The notes: generated from the sequence alone by a model not told the origin. 40,063 bases of DNA from [Streptosporangium] indianense (GCF_021474405.1 NZ_JAKEIO010000064.1:1-40063); one strand, 5' to 3'; positions 1 through 8,803 are shown, numbered from the stretch's first letter. Program-made: numbers and translations.

Positions 1-1288
1 GCTGGGGCCGGGCCACCTGGCGCTGGGGGCGGCGGCGCAGCGGGTCCTCGTTCGGGTCGAGGTACTGGACCTGCGTCTGCTCGTTGCGGTCGCGGGCCGC
101 GCGCAGCTGGTTCTGCCAGGGGTGCGGGTCGTCGGGGCCGCCCTGACCGCCCTGCTGTCCGGGGTGGCCGGGCGAGCCCGGCGGGACCGGCGGCATGACG
201 GCGGTCGGGTCGGCGGCGCCCCGGTGGTTCATGACGGCGGTGGGGTCTGCGGCACCGGCCGGGCCGGCGGTGTGCGGCAGGACGCTGGTCGCGGCGTTCG
301 GGTCGTAGGCGCCGGCGCCCTGCGGGAGGACCTGGGTGGGGTCGGCCGAGCCGGGCGTGTCCGGCACCGGCGCGGGGGCCGGGTCGGGCGCGAGCAGCAT
401 GCCGACGCCCTCGGCGGCGGCGATCTGCGCGGAGTTCGCGTGGACCCCGATGCCCTCGGCGACGACGCGCAGGCCGCGGGCGAGGTTCTCGGCGCTGGGG
501 CGCTCGTCCGGGTTCTTGCGCAGGCAGCGCTCGATGACCGTCCACAGCGGGTCGGGGACGGTGGAGGGGCGGCGCGGCTCGGAGCTCAGGTGCTGGTGCA
601 GCACCTCCAGGGCGGAGCTGCCGGAGAACGGCGGGCGGCCGGTGACCAGCTCGTACAGCAGGATGCCGGCGCCGTAGATGTCGACGGCGGAGGTCTGCGG
701 GCGGCCCTCGGCGGACTCGGGGGCGACGTACGCGGGTGTGCCGACGAACTCCTGCGTGCGGGTCAGGCCCGGGGAGTCGGCCAGCCGGGCGATGCCGAAG
801 TCGGTGAGCAGCGGGTGCATCTGCCCGTCGTACTGCTGGAGCAGGACGTTGGCCGGCTTGAGGTCGCGGTGCACGACGCCGTCGGCGTGGCTGGCGGCGA
901 GCGCGTCGGCGATCTGGGCGGTGAGCAGGGCCGCGGCGACCGGGGTGAAGGGCCCGTTCTCGCGCAGGTAGCGGTGCAGGTCGGGGCCCTCGACGAGGTC
1001 CATGACCAGCGCCAGCAGCTCGCCCTCGACGACCAGGTCACGGACCCGGACGATGTTCGGGTGGGTCAGTCGCAGCAGGACGGACCGCTCGCGCAGGAAC
1101 CGCATGACGATGTCCGGGTCGCCGGCCAGCTCCTCCTTGAGGACCTTGATCGCGACGGTCTCGCCGGGCTGCCCCGGCACGGCCGCCTCGGCGCCCGCGG
1201 TCTCGCGCTGGCGGGCTCGCCAGACGGTGCCCGTGGCGCCGCGTCCGAGCGGCTCCTCGAGCAGGTACTTGCTGCCTACCGGCCGCAC
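1..1288 (-). CDS. Serine/threonine protein kinase, C-terminus cut by window edge
   Basis: Hanks-type kinase that should phosphorylate Ser/Thr of partner proteins. Reading the minus strand from GTG 1288 gives 429 residues with no stop before base 1. Visible: glycine loop LGRGATGTVW at 14-23, VAIK with Lys48, HRDLKPAN at 140-147, TDFGIAR from 162, and the APE-equivalent APES after the activation segment. The kinase domain ends near residue 270. A Pro/Ala/Asp-rich tail follows with four related short motifs (ADPTQVL, NAATSVL, ADPTAVM twice). GTG 1288 is chosen because an in-frame stop lies about 110 bases upstream with no other start between, and GGGAG precedes it. It diverges from an FHA-domain gene, a pairing typical of kinase and phospho-Thr reader. 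Any membrane segment or sensor domain would lie outside the window. Confidence 0.93.
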   Translation of the reverse strand, partial: MRPVGSKYLLEEPLGRGATGTVWRARQRETAGAEAAVPGQPGETVAIKVLKEELAGDPDIVMRFLRERSVLLRLTHPNIVRVRDLVVEGELLALVMDLVEGPDLHRYLRENGPFTPVAAALLTAQIADALAASHADGVVHRDLKPANVLLQQYDGQMHPLLTDFGIARLADSPGLTRTQEFVGTPAYVAPESAEGRPQTSAVDIYGAGILLYELVTGRPPFSGSSALEVLHQHLSSEPRRPSTVPDPLWTVIERCLRKNPDERPSAENLARGLRVVAEGIGVHANSAQIAAAEGVGMLLAPDPAPAPVPDTPGSADPTQVLPQGAGAYDPNAATSVLPHTAGPAGAADPTAVMNHRGAADPTAVMPPVPPGSPGHPGQQGGQGGPDDPHPWQNQLRAARDRNEQTQVQYLDPNEDPLRRRPQRQVARPQ

Positions 1289-1651
1289 GTCATGCGCTCC
1301 CTGGTGCTTGCCTTGCCTGCTGGCCTGTCCGACCCACTGTAGTGCCGGGGGGCCGGGGACCGGAGTGTCGTCTTTCTGTGGGTCTTACGTAGCGCCCCTC
1401 ACACTCGTTCGAAAGGAAGACGCTCACCTCGGTCCCGTGGTTGCCGCAGGAGAGCGTGAGTGATCTCAAGCGATCGCCTGTGGGTCATCTCTCAGGCACT
1501 TTTGCGGGCAGAGCCGACCAATCAAGATCAACTTTTTCGGAGCGGGGGGCGCACTGTCAGTGGCAGGTGCGAGGATGCTGCCAGTACTGGCCGACGTGCT
1601 GGGGCGGGGTGGGGGGACTCCGCGCCCGGGCAGAAGGGACCGCTGACGGCG
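1289..1651. promoter_or_regulatory. Divergent intergenic region, kinase / FHA-FtsK
   Basis: This 363-base gap must hold the promoters of both flanking genes. On the minus strand TACAGT (1341-1336) is a plausible -10 for the kinase. An AT-richer patch lies at about 1518-1540. AAGGGA at 1635-1640 is the likely ribosome site for the FHA gene. I see no convincing small gene; open frames running through it are extensions of neighbours. Confidence 0.4.
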
Positions 1652-4600
1652 ATGCAGATCCGGCTGACCGTCGTAGATCCGCTGGGCCCGTCGGCGCCGG
1701 CGCCAGGCCGCGCCCCGCGCAGCGACGTGCTGGTCACGGCCCCCGCCGGTACGGCGCTCGCCGCCGTGGCGTCGGCGCTCGCCCAGGCGGTCACCGGCGG
1801 TGACGGTTCGGGCGCGCCCGTGCTGTACGCCGGGGAGCAGCGGCTGGACGCCCGGCGCTGCACGCTCGGCGAGCCGCCGCTGACCGACGGTGCCGTGCTG
1901 TCCGTGGGCGCGCCGGGCGAGCCGGAGCCGCACCCGGAGCTGGAGGACGCACCGGCCCAGCTCCAGGTCGTGGCCGGTCCCGACGCCGGCGGTGTCCATC
2001 TGCTGCACGGCGGCGAGATCCGCATCGGCCGTTCCGCCGAAGCGGACGTACCGCTCGACGACCCGGACGTCTCCCGGCTGCACTGCGCGGTGACGGTGGG
2101 CGCGGACGGGCGCGTCGCGGTCGCCGACCTGGGCTCCACGAACGGCACGACGGTGAGCGGCGCGCGGATCGGCGGCCGGGCGGTCCCCTTCGTGCCGGGT
2201 GCGCTGCTGCGGATCGGCGAGTCGGCCCTGCGGCTGGCTCCCGCCGGGGGGCCGGGGGCCCGGGTGGAGACGACTCCGGACGGTGAGGGGCACGTGCGCG
2301 TGGCCGGGCCCGCCGAGTCACCCGGGACCGGCGAGGCCGCTCCGGGACCGGCCGGCCCCGCGGGCCCGACGCACCACGCCCGCGGTTCGGCGGCCTGGGG
2401 CGTGCCGGGTTCCCCCGGTCATGGCCCCGCGGATCCCGCCGTGGTGCCGGGGCAGGGCGGTGCGCCCCGGACAGAGACCGAGGCGGCGGGCTCGGCGCCG
2501 CACGCGCCGCGGAGCGGCAGCGGGGGCACGGGGGCGGCACCGCAGGCGCCGCGGGGGGACACCAGGGACGCAGGGTCCGAAGCGCCGCAGGAGCGGGGTC
2601 CCGTCGGCGACGCGCTCGCCGCGAACGGCGGTGGCGCGAGCCCGTCGGGAGACCGCCGGAACCAGGCGCAGTCCCCCGGCGACGCGGGCACCGCCCGTGC
2701 CGGCAGCCGGCGCCGTGACGTGCCGTCCCCGGCAGCCGGGGGCGAGAACACCTCGGCGGGACGCCGGAGCGCGGCGCAGTCCCCCGGCGACGCGGGCACC
2801 GCCCGTGCCGGCAGCCGTCGGGGGGACGTGCCGTCCCCGGGAGGCGTCGGCGGGGACACCTCGGCGGGGCGGTGGAAACAGGTGCGGTCCCCCGGCGACG
2901 CGGGCGCGGCTCGTGCCGGGAGCCATGGGGCCGAGGTGGCGTCCTTTGGGCCCGGAGGGGCGGCCCACGCAGGGGACGGGTGGAGTGATGTGCCGACCGG
3001 GGGCATCGGGGGTGAGACGCGTCGGCAGACGACCCCCGGGTCCGCGCACAGGCCGGCGGAGGGGAGCGGACCGCGCACCGGTTCGTCGGAGGAACCGGTG
3101 CGGACCGCCCGGCGGCACGACGCCGCTCCGGGCGACGCCGCACCGCAGCGCGACGCGGGCCGGCCGGCGGGCGGCGCCGGGGACACGCACGCGGGTCGCT
3201 CCCTGACCGGAGCGTTCGGTGACGCGGCCCCGGACCGCACCGGACCCGCGTACGACGTCGGCGCCACGGACGGCAGCGGTCAGGGCCCCTGGGACCCGGA
3301 CACCGGTGCCGACGACCCGGCCGTCGCCGACCAGCGTGCCGGTCGTGGGCGCAAGGGCACTCCCCTGCGCGGCACCGACATACCCCAGCAGACCCGCAGG
3401 CGCGGCGGGCTGGGCGCGTGGGCCCGCCGGCTGACCGGGGGCCGCGGCGAGCAGACGGCGGAACCGCGCGAGGCGTACAAGGACGAAACGGCCCCGGTGG
3501 CGGCCGCACAGCCCCACCCGGTCGTCGTGCCGGCCGTGCCCGAGACCTGGCCGGACCCGGCCACGCTGCTGCTCACGGCCCTGGGGCCCGGCCCCCGGCT
3601 GTGGGAGCGCGGCCCCGGCCACCCGGAGGCGCTCGCCATACGCCTCGGTACGGCAGACCGGGCGGCACCGGACGGCTCGGGCCTGCTGCCGGCCGTCCCC
3701 GTGACGGCCGGACTGCGCGAGGTCGGCGCCCTGGGACTGGCCGGGCCGCGGGCGCGGCTGACCGGCCTGACCCGTGCCGTCCTGGCCCAGCTCACCGCCC
3801 TGCACTCCCCCGACACGCTGGAGATCGTCCTGATCGCCGCGGACCGCTCCCGCCCTCTGGAGGAGCGCACCGCCGAGTGGTCCTGGCTGGGCTGGCTGCC
3901 ACACGTGCGCCCGGGCCACGGGCAGGACTGCCGCCTGCTCCTGGCGCACGACCGGGAGCAGGCCGCCGCCCGTGTCGACGAGCTGACCCGCCGTCTGGAG
4001 GACCAGCTGGCCGACGCGGGGGCCGGCGGTCCGCTGGCGAGCGCCCCGGCGAGCGGCGGCTCACAGCCGGCCGGCGCCCCGCCCCAGGGCCGGAGTCACA
4101 CGGTCCCGGCCCCCCGCCGCCCCTCCTGGGCCATGGACAACGACGCCGGCACCGACCCGGCGGGCGGTTTCCCGGGCCCGTACACCGTCGTGGTCGTCGA
4201 CGGCGATCCCGGCGGTGCCGACCTGCGCGGAGCCCTCGGGCGGCTGGCGCTGGAGGGCCCCCGGGCCGGGATCCATCTCGTCTGTCTGGCCGAGACGGCC
4301 GCCGCCTCCCCGGCCTCGCCGGTGACGGACACCTACGAGGCGGCCTGTTCGGTGGCGCCGACCTTCCGGCAGTGCGGCGCGGTCGCGCTGCTCAGCGGGG
4401 ACGTGGCGACGGCCCTGCGGCTGGTGCGGGTGGCCCGGACCGGTGGTGACGGCGCGTCGGCCGGACCCGTCGGGCACGGCACCGTCGCCACCGTCGACGC
4501 TGTCTCCGCGGCCTGGGCGGAGCGGTTCGCGCGGGCGCTGGCGCCGCTGCGGACGGACGGCCCGGCCGGTGGGCGTCAGCCGCGGGTCTCCGCGCCGCTG

Positions 4601-5767
4601 CCGCAGGCGGCCCGGCTGCTGGACGAACTGGGGCTGGCCCGCGCCACCCCGGCGTCGCTGATGGCGCGCTGGGCGGACGCGGCCGACGACGCCGAGGCGC
4701 TGGGCGGGCGTGTGCGCGCGGTGCTGGGCGCCGGGCCGCGCGGCCCGGTCGGCGTGGACCTCGCGGTCCAGGGGCCGCACCTGCTGATCGAGGGCCCGCC
4801 GGGCAGCGGCCGTACGGAGCTGCTGAGGTCCGTCGTCGCGTCCCTGGCCGCCGCCGAGCGGCCGGACCGCCTCGGCATCGTGCTGGTCGACGGCCGGGGC
4901 GGCCCGGGTGCGGGCGGCGGCCAGGGGGAGGGACTGCGGGTGTGCACGGACGTCCCGCACGTCACCACCCTCCTCATGGCGCACGACCCGGTCCGGATGC
5001 GGGAGTTCGCGCAGTCCCTGAGCGCCGAGCTGAAGCGGCGCGCCGAGCTGCTCGGGCGGTCCGACTTCGCCGAGTGGCACACCGGCCGCGCGCTGTCGGG
5101 CCGTATGGTCGCGCAGCGCACGGCGACGGCCCGGGGCGGCGCCCGGACCGAGGCGACGGCCGCCGCGGGCTCCGGCGACCTCGAATCCCCGTCGAGTTCC
5201 ACCATGCGGCTGCGGCCCGGCGCGGCCCGGCGGCAGACGGAGGCGGCCGCACCGCCGCTGCCCCGGCTCGTCGTGGTCGTGGACGACCTGGACGCGCTGG
5301 TCTCCCCGGCGCTCGGCTCGACCGGGCGGCCCGCGGCCGGTTCGGTGCTGCGCGCGCTGGAGGCCGTGGCCCGGGAGGGCGAGCGGCTCGGTGTGCATCT
5401 GGTCGCGGCCACCGGCCCGTGCGCCCGTACGGCGGAGACGGAACCGGCGCGCCGGGCCACCCTGCGTGTGGCGCTGGACGCGCCGGCCCCGGGCCCGGAG
5501 GAGCCCGCACCCGGCCGGGGGCGGCTGACCGGGGCGGACGGACGGGTCACCCCGTTCCAGGGCGGCCGGGTCACCGGCCGGATTCCCCGGACGGCGACGC
5601 TGCGTCCCACGGTCGTACCCCTGGAATGGCACCGCATGGGTGACCCTCCGGCCCGGCGTCCGGTGCGGGAGCTCGGAAACGGCCCCACCGACCTGGCACT
5701 GTTGGCCAGCGCGCTGGAAAGGGCGGCACGGGAAGTCTCGGCTGCGAAGGTGCCGTCGCTCCTGTGA
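1652..5767 (+). CDS. FHA domain plus FtsK/EssC-like ATPase protein
   Basis: Protein of 1371 residues from ATG 1652. Order: N-terminal ~85 residues of beta-type character; FHA domain at about 103-195 with GRS, SRLH and STNGT signatures (phosphothreonine reader); a long Ala/Gly/Pro/Arg linker to about 620 containing three 36-residue repeats; a degenerate FtsK-like ATPase domain lacking a Walker A (LARALL-type helix, WLPHVRP motif, around 680-960); and a second FtsK domain with Walker A GPPGSGRT near 1048-1055 and Walker B LVVVVDDLD near 1205. The pattern recalls EssC/EccC ATPases of type VII secretion, but I see no membrane helices and no third ATPase domain. The open frame extends upstream to 1460, but that part is not codon-like and ATG 1652 has AAGGGA upstream. 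The kinase next door may phosphorylate its binding partners (inference). Confidence 0.88.
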   Translation: MQIRLTVVDPLGPSAPAPGRAPRSDVLVTAPAGTALAAVASALAQAVTGGDGSGAPVLYAGEQRLDARRCTLGEPPLTDGAVLSVGAPGEPEPHPELEDAPAQLQVVAGPDAGGVHLLHGGEIRIGRSAEADVPLDDPDVSRLHCAVTVGADGRVAVADLGSTNGTTVSGARIGGRAVPFVPGALLRIGESALRLAPAGGPGARVETTPDGEGHVRVAGPAESPGTGEAAPGPAGPAGPTHHARGSAAWGVPGSPGHGPADPAVVPGQGGAPRTETEAAGSAPHAPRSGSGGTGAAPQAPRGDTRDAGSEAPQERGPVGDALAANGGGASPSGDRRNQAQSPGDAGTARAGSRRRDVPSPAAGGENTSAGRRSAAQSPGDAGTARAGSRRGDVPSPGGVGGDTSAGRWKQVRSPGDAGAARAGSHGAEVASFGPGGAAHAGDGWSDVPTGGIGGETRRQTTPGSAHRPAEGSGPRTGSSEEPVRTARRHDAAPGDAAPQRDAGRPAGGAGDTHAGRSLTGAFGDAAPDRTGPAYDVGATDGSGQGPWDPDTGADDPAVADQRAGRGRKGTPLRGTDIPQQTRRRGGLGAWARRLTGGRGEQTAEPREAYKDETAPVAAAQPHPVVVPAVPETWPDPATLLLTALGPGPRLWERGPGHPEALAIRLGTADRAAPDGSGLLPAVPVTAGLREVGALGLAGPRARLTGLTRAVLAQLTALHSPDTLEIVLIAADRSRPLEERTAEWSWLGWLPHVRPGHGQDCRLLLAHDREQAAARVDELTRRLEDQLADAGAGGPLASAPASGGSQPAGAPPQGRSHTVPAPRRPSWAMDNDAGTDPAGGFPGPYTVVVVDGDPGGADLRGALGRLALEGPRAGIHLVCLAETAAASPASPVTDTYEAACSVAPTFRQCGAVALLSGDVATALRLVRVARTGGDGASAGPVGHGTVATVDAVSAAWAERFARALAPLRTDGPAGGRQPRVSAPLPQAARLLDELGLARATPASLMARWADAADDAEALGGRVRAVLGAGPRGPVGVDLAVQGPHLLIEGPPGSGRTELLRSVVASLAAAERPDRLGIVLVDGRGGPGAGGGQGEGLRVCTDVPHVTTLLMAHDPVRMREFAQSLSAELKRRAELLGRSDFAEWHTGRALSGRMVAQRTATARGGARTEATAAAGSGDLESPSSSTMRLRPGAARRQTEAAAPPLPRLVVVVDDLDALVSPALGSTGRPAAGSVLRALEAVAREGERLGVHLVAATGPCARTAETEPARRATLRVALDAPAPGPEEPAPGRGRLTGADGRVTPFQGGRVTGRIPRTATLRPTVVPLEWHRMGDPPARRPVRELGNGPTDLALLASALERAAREVSAAKVPSLL
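2669..2992 (+). repeat. Three imperfect 108-bp (36-residue) tandem repeats in FHA-FtsK linker
   Basis: The block CAGTCCCCCGGCGACGCGGG starts at 2669 and 2777 and, with one base changed, at 2885: exact 108-base spacing, in frame. The first two copies are nearly identical over 60 bases and the third is more diverged. Encoded motif: SPGDAG(T/A)ARAGSRR followed by DVPSP and TSAGR. Confidence 0.85.
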
Positions 5768-5794
5768 GCGGGGAGGGTCTTCGGCTCCTCCCGC
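5768..5794 (+). terminator. Stem-loop after FHA-FtsK gene
   Basis: GCGGGGAGG and CCTCCCGC can pair (one bulged G) around a 10-base loop, immediately after the TGA at 5765-5767. There is no U tract, as is usual in Streptomyces. Confidence 0.6.
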
Positions 5795-5942
5795 GTCATG
5801 GGGCCGCGTCCCTGGTCACGAGGGAGTCACGATCCCCCGCTTGACAGCCGACGCCATCTTGCCGCCCCCGCACACCCGGGCGTAGACCAGATCGCACGGG
5901 AGCGCGCTCGACGTTCGACGAGGAACGAAGAACGGGGCAGTC
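5795..5942 (+). promoter_or_regulatory. Upstream region of the sugar ABC operon with a candidate operator
   Basis: An inverted repeat CGTTC-N6-GAACG lies at 5912-5927, 16 bases before the lipoprotein ATG, where a sugar-responsive repressor could block initiation. A TTGACA hexamer occurs at 5841-5846 but has no good -10 at 16-18 bases, so I do not call a promoter. No regulator gene lies nearby. Confidence 0.35.
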
Positions 5943-7355
5943 ATGCGCATGACGAGCAGCACCATCCGGACACGCTGGTCGCCCGAGCGGGACACGGCGA
6001 CCCCCCAGAGCCGCAGAGCCGTCAAGGCCGCGGCCGCCGTCGCGGCGGGAGCCCTCGCGCTCTCGCTCTCCGCCTGCGGAAGCAGCGACAACGACAGCAG
6101 TGGAAGCACGGGCGACACCACCACATCAGCGAACAACGTCACCCTTCCCAAGCTCGACGGGACGAGCCTGGAGATCGCCGCCGTGTGGACGGGCACGGAA
6201 CAGGCCAACTTCAAGAAGGTCCTGCAGGAGTTCGAGAAGCGCACGGGCGCCAAGGTCACGTTCGTGCCCGCACAGGACCCGATCATCAACTTCATCGGTT
6301 CGAAGGTGGCCGGCGGGCAGCCGCCGGACATCGTGATGCTGCCGCAGCCCGGCGCCATCAAGCAGGCCGTCGACAAGGGCTGGGCCAAACAGCTGGGATC
6401 CGACGCCGTGAAGGAGCTCGGCGAGAACTACTCGCAGGGCTGGCAGGACATCGGCAAGGTGAACGGCAAGCCGTACGGCGTCTACTACAAGGCCGCCAAC
6501 AAGTCCCTGATCTGGTACAACAACCAGGTCTTCGAGAACGCCGGGGCCAGTGAGCCCGAGACCTGGCCGGATCTGCTCAACACCGCGCAGACGGTCTTCG
6601 ACTCCGGCGTCACCCCGTTCTCCATCGGTGCGGCCGAGGGCTGGACGCTGACCGACTGGTTCGAGAACGTCTACCTCTCCCAGGCCGGCCCCGAGAAGTA
6701 CGACCAGCTGGCCAAGCACGAGATCAAGTGGACGGATCCGTCCGTGAAGGACGCCCTGACCACCCTCGCGCAGGTCTGGGGCAAGCCCGACTGGATCGCC
6801 GGCGGGGCGAACGGGGCGTTGCAGACCGACTTCCCGGCCTCCGTCACGCAGGTCTTCACCGGCGGGGACCAGCCCAAGGCGGCCATGGTCGCGGCGGGTG
6901 ACTTCGCGCAGGTCAACATCCCGTCGGGCATGAAGATCGGGACGGACGCGAAGGTGTTCCCGTTCCCGGCCGTGGGTGACCAGGGCCCGGTGGTCTCGGG
7001 CGGCGACGCGGCCGTGATCCTGGAGGACTCGAAGGGGTCGCAGGCCCTGGCCACCTGGCTCGCCTCCCCGGACGCGGCGTCGATCCAGGCCAAGCTGGGC
7101 GGCTACCTCTCCCCCAACAAGAACGTGCCGAACTCCGACTACCCGAACGCGGTGCAGCAGAAGATCGCCAAGGCGCTCATCGACGCCGGTGACGACTTCC
7201 GCTTCGACATGTCCGACCAGGCCCCGCAGGCCTTCGGCGGTACGCCCGGCAAGGGCGAGTGGAAGATCCTCCAGGACTTCCTGAAGAACCCGAAGGACGT
7301 CGCGGGGACGCAGGCGAAGCTGGAGGCCGAAGCGGCCGCGGCCTACGGGAACTGA
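5943..7355 (+). CDS. Sugar ABC transporter substrate-binding lipoprotein (alpha-glucoside type)
   Basis: Extracytoplasmic solute-binding protein of family 1, 470 residues. The start at 5943 (MRMTSS) gives a long basic n-region (RRAVK at 24-28), a hydrophobic stretch, and lipobox LSAC with Cys45 as the lipidation site. A Ser/Asp/Thr-rich tether follows. Mature motifs include a QDPIINFIGSKVAGGQPPDI region and an EPETWPDLL segment, which resemble AglE-type alpha-glucoside binders. It is 4 bases upstream of the first permease, so the three genes form an operon. The sugar cannot be fixed from sequence alone; a disaccharide alpha-glucoside is my best guess. Confidence 0.88.
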   Translation: MRMTSSTIRTRWSPERDTATPQSRRAVKAAAAVAAGALALSLSACGSSDNDSSGSTGDTTTSANNVTLPKLDGTSLEIAAVWTGTEQANFKKVLQEFEKRTGAKVTFVPAQDPIINFIGSKVAGGQPPDIVMLPQPGAIKQAVDKGWAKQLGSDAVKELGENYSQGWQDIGKVNGKPYGVYYKAANKSLIWYNNQVFENAGASEPETWPDLLNTAQTVFDSGVTPFSIGAAEGWTLTDWFENVYLSQAGPEKYDQLAKHEIKWTDPSVKDALTTLAQVWGKPDWIAGGANGALQTDFPASVTQVFTGGDQPKAAMVAAGDFAQVNIPSGMKIGTDAKVFPFPAVGDQGPVVSGGDAAVILEDSKGSQALATWLASPDAASIQAKLGGYLSPNKNVPNSDYPNAVQQKIAKALIDAGDDFRFDMSDQAPQAFGGTPGKGEWKILQDFLKNPKDVAGTQAKLEAEAAAAYGN

Positions 7356-7359
7356 CGTC

Positions 7360-8706
7360 ATGTCGTCGGTTCCGGCGGCAGGGGGCGCCACGCCCCCTGC
7401 CGCTCCCAAGCCGCGCAAGAGTGTGACCGGTACCCGCAGGACCGTCGCGGCGCTGTTCCTGCTGCCCGCGCTCGTCCTGCTCGGCGCGCTCGTGGTGTAC
7501 CCGATCGGGTACTCGCTCGTACGCAGCTTCTACGACCAGTCCGGTGACGGCTTCGCCGGAATAGACAACTACAAGGCCCTCTTCACCGACGAGGGCATCC
7601 GCACCGCGCTGAAGAACAACATCATCTGGGTGGTGTTCGCGCCGACGATCGCGACGGCGCTCGGCCTGATCTTCGCGGTGCTGACCGAACGGGTGCGCTG
7701 GGGCACGGCGTTCAAGCTGGTCGTCTTCATGCCGATGGCGATCTCGATGCTGGCGGCGGGCATCATCTTCCGTCTGGTGTACGACCAGGACCCGGACAAG
7801 GGCGTCGCGAACGCGGTGTGGGTGGGCGTGCACGACACGTTCGCCCAGGCCTCGGCGTTCCCGAAGGCCCACCCGGGCCGCGACTCGCCGCTGAAGCCGG
7901 CCGGCGGGGGCGCGTTCATCACCACCTCGCCGGTCCGCACCGGCGAGGCGGTCCTGCTGCCGCTGGTGGGGGTGGCGCCCGATCAGATGCCCGACGGCGT
8001 GAAGGCCGCGGTGGCGCCGAAGCCCGAACCGGACAAGGTCACGGGCACGACCTGGCAGGACTTCACGCGCGGCCAGGGCGTCGGCACGCTCAACCGTGTC
8101 GATCCGTCCGAGCTGGGCTACGCCGGCATGCGGATCGAGGCCGTCAAGGACGGCAAGGTCGTGGCGTCGACGACGGCCGCGGGCGACGGCACCTTCACCC
8201 TGCCCGCCTCGGCCGACGGCTCCCAGCTCCGGCTCCCGGCGAGCAATTTCAAGGAGCCGTACAACGGCCTGGACTGGCTCGGCCCGTCCCTGGTCACCCC
8301 GGCCATCATCGGCTCGTACATCTGGATGTGGGCGGGCTTCGCGATGGTGCTGATCGCGGCCGGGCTCGCGAGCGTGCCCCGGGAGCTGCTGGAGGCGGCC
8401 CGGGTCGACGGCGCGAGCGAGTGGCAGGTGTTCCGACGCGTCACGGTGCCGTTGCTGGCGCCGGTCCTCGCTGTCGTCGCCGTCACCTTGATGATCAATG
8501 TGCTGAAGATCTTCGACCTGGTCTTCATCATCGCTCCGGGATCGTCCCAGGACGACGCGAACGTCCTCGCCCTGGAGCTGTACCGCAAGGGCTTCTCCGA
8601 GGACCAGCCGGGCATCGCCAGCGCCATCTCGGTGTTCCTGCTGCTCCTCGTGGTCCCGGTGATGTGGTTCAACGTGCGTCGGCTGCGGCGGGAGGTCAGG
8701 CGATGA
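7360..8706 (+). CDS. Sugar ABC transporter permease (MalF type) with a large extracytoplasmic insertion
   Basis: Integral membrane subunit of 448 residues, about 110-150 longer than a usual six-helix sugar permease. Helices are visible at about 24-50, 87-110, 116-140, 308-330, 360-390 and 420-443. The EAA loop (ELLEAARVDGASEWQVFRRV) between helices 4 and 5 marks the ATPase contact. The extra length is a roughly 160-residue segment (about 140-303) between helices 3 and 4, which topology places outside the cell. Part of it (MRIEAVKDGKVVAS, then GDGTFTLPA) looks like a small beta-sandwich. It ends in NVRRLRREVRR, and its TGA overlaps an ATG (ATGA at 8703-8706). Confidence 0.9.
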   Translation: MSSVPAAGGATPPAAPKPRKSVTGTRRTVAALFLLPALVLLGALVVYPIGYSLVRSFYDQSGDGFAGIDNYKALFTDEGIRTALKNNIIWVVFAPTIATALGLIFAVLTERVRWGTAFKLVVFMPMAISMLAAGIIFRLVYDQDPDKGVANAVWVGVHDTFAQASAFPKAHPGRDSPLKPAGGGAFITTSPVRTGEAVLLPLVGVAPDQMPDGVKAAVAPKPEPDKVTGTTWQDFTRGQGVGTLNRVDPSELGYAGMRIEAVKDGKVVASTTAAGDGTFTLPASADGSQLRLPASNFKEPYNGLDWLGPSLVTPAIIGSYIWMWAGFAMVLIAAGLASVPRELLEAARVDGASEWQVFRRVTVPLLAPVLAVVAVTLMINVLKIFDLVFIIAPGSSQDDANVLALELYRKGFSEDQPGIASAISVFLLLLVVPVMWFNVRRLRREVRR

Positions 8707-8803
8707 AGACGGCCCGGTCCTCCCCCTGCCTGGGGTCCGGGGGTCGTCCCCCGGGAAAGCGCAGAAACGTGCGTCGGCTGCGGCGGGAGGTGCGGCGATG
8801 AAG
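8671..8803 (+). repeat. 38-bp direct duplication flanking a 57-bp GC-rich palindromic insert
   Basis: Bases 8671-8708 (3' end of the first permease, its stop, and an ATGAAG) recur at 8766-8803 with two mismatches. The 57 bases between carry CCGGGGG-TCGT-CCCCCGG, a perfect 7-bp hairpin, and a second G/C dyad. The copies are 95 bases apart, so each keeps its own ATGA junction. Confidence 0.9.
8703..8801 (+). CDS. Possible 32-residue mini-ORF coupling the two permeases
   Basis: Begins at the ATG that overlaps the stop of the first permease and ends in a TGA that overlaps the ATG of the second. Its C-terminus, NVRRLRREVRR, copies the first permease's tail because it is the duplicated segment. 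It probably has no function as a peptide, but could keep translation coupled through the 95-base insertion. Confidence 0.3.
   Translation: MKTARSSPCLGSGGRPPGKRRNVRRLRREVRR

Noticed and set aside
1460..1651. N-terminal extension of the FHA-FtsK protein (64 codons)
   Set aside because: The stretch lacks coding-type third-position bias and ATG 1652 begins the ordered N-terminal domain with a purine-rich site upstream.
5841..5846. TTGACA as the -35 of the sugar ABC operon
   Set aside because: No acceptable -10 hexamer at 16-19 bases downstream.
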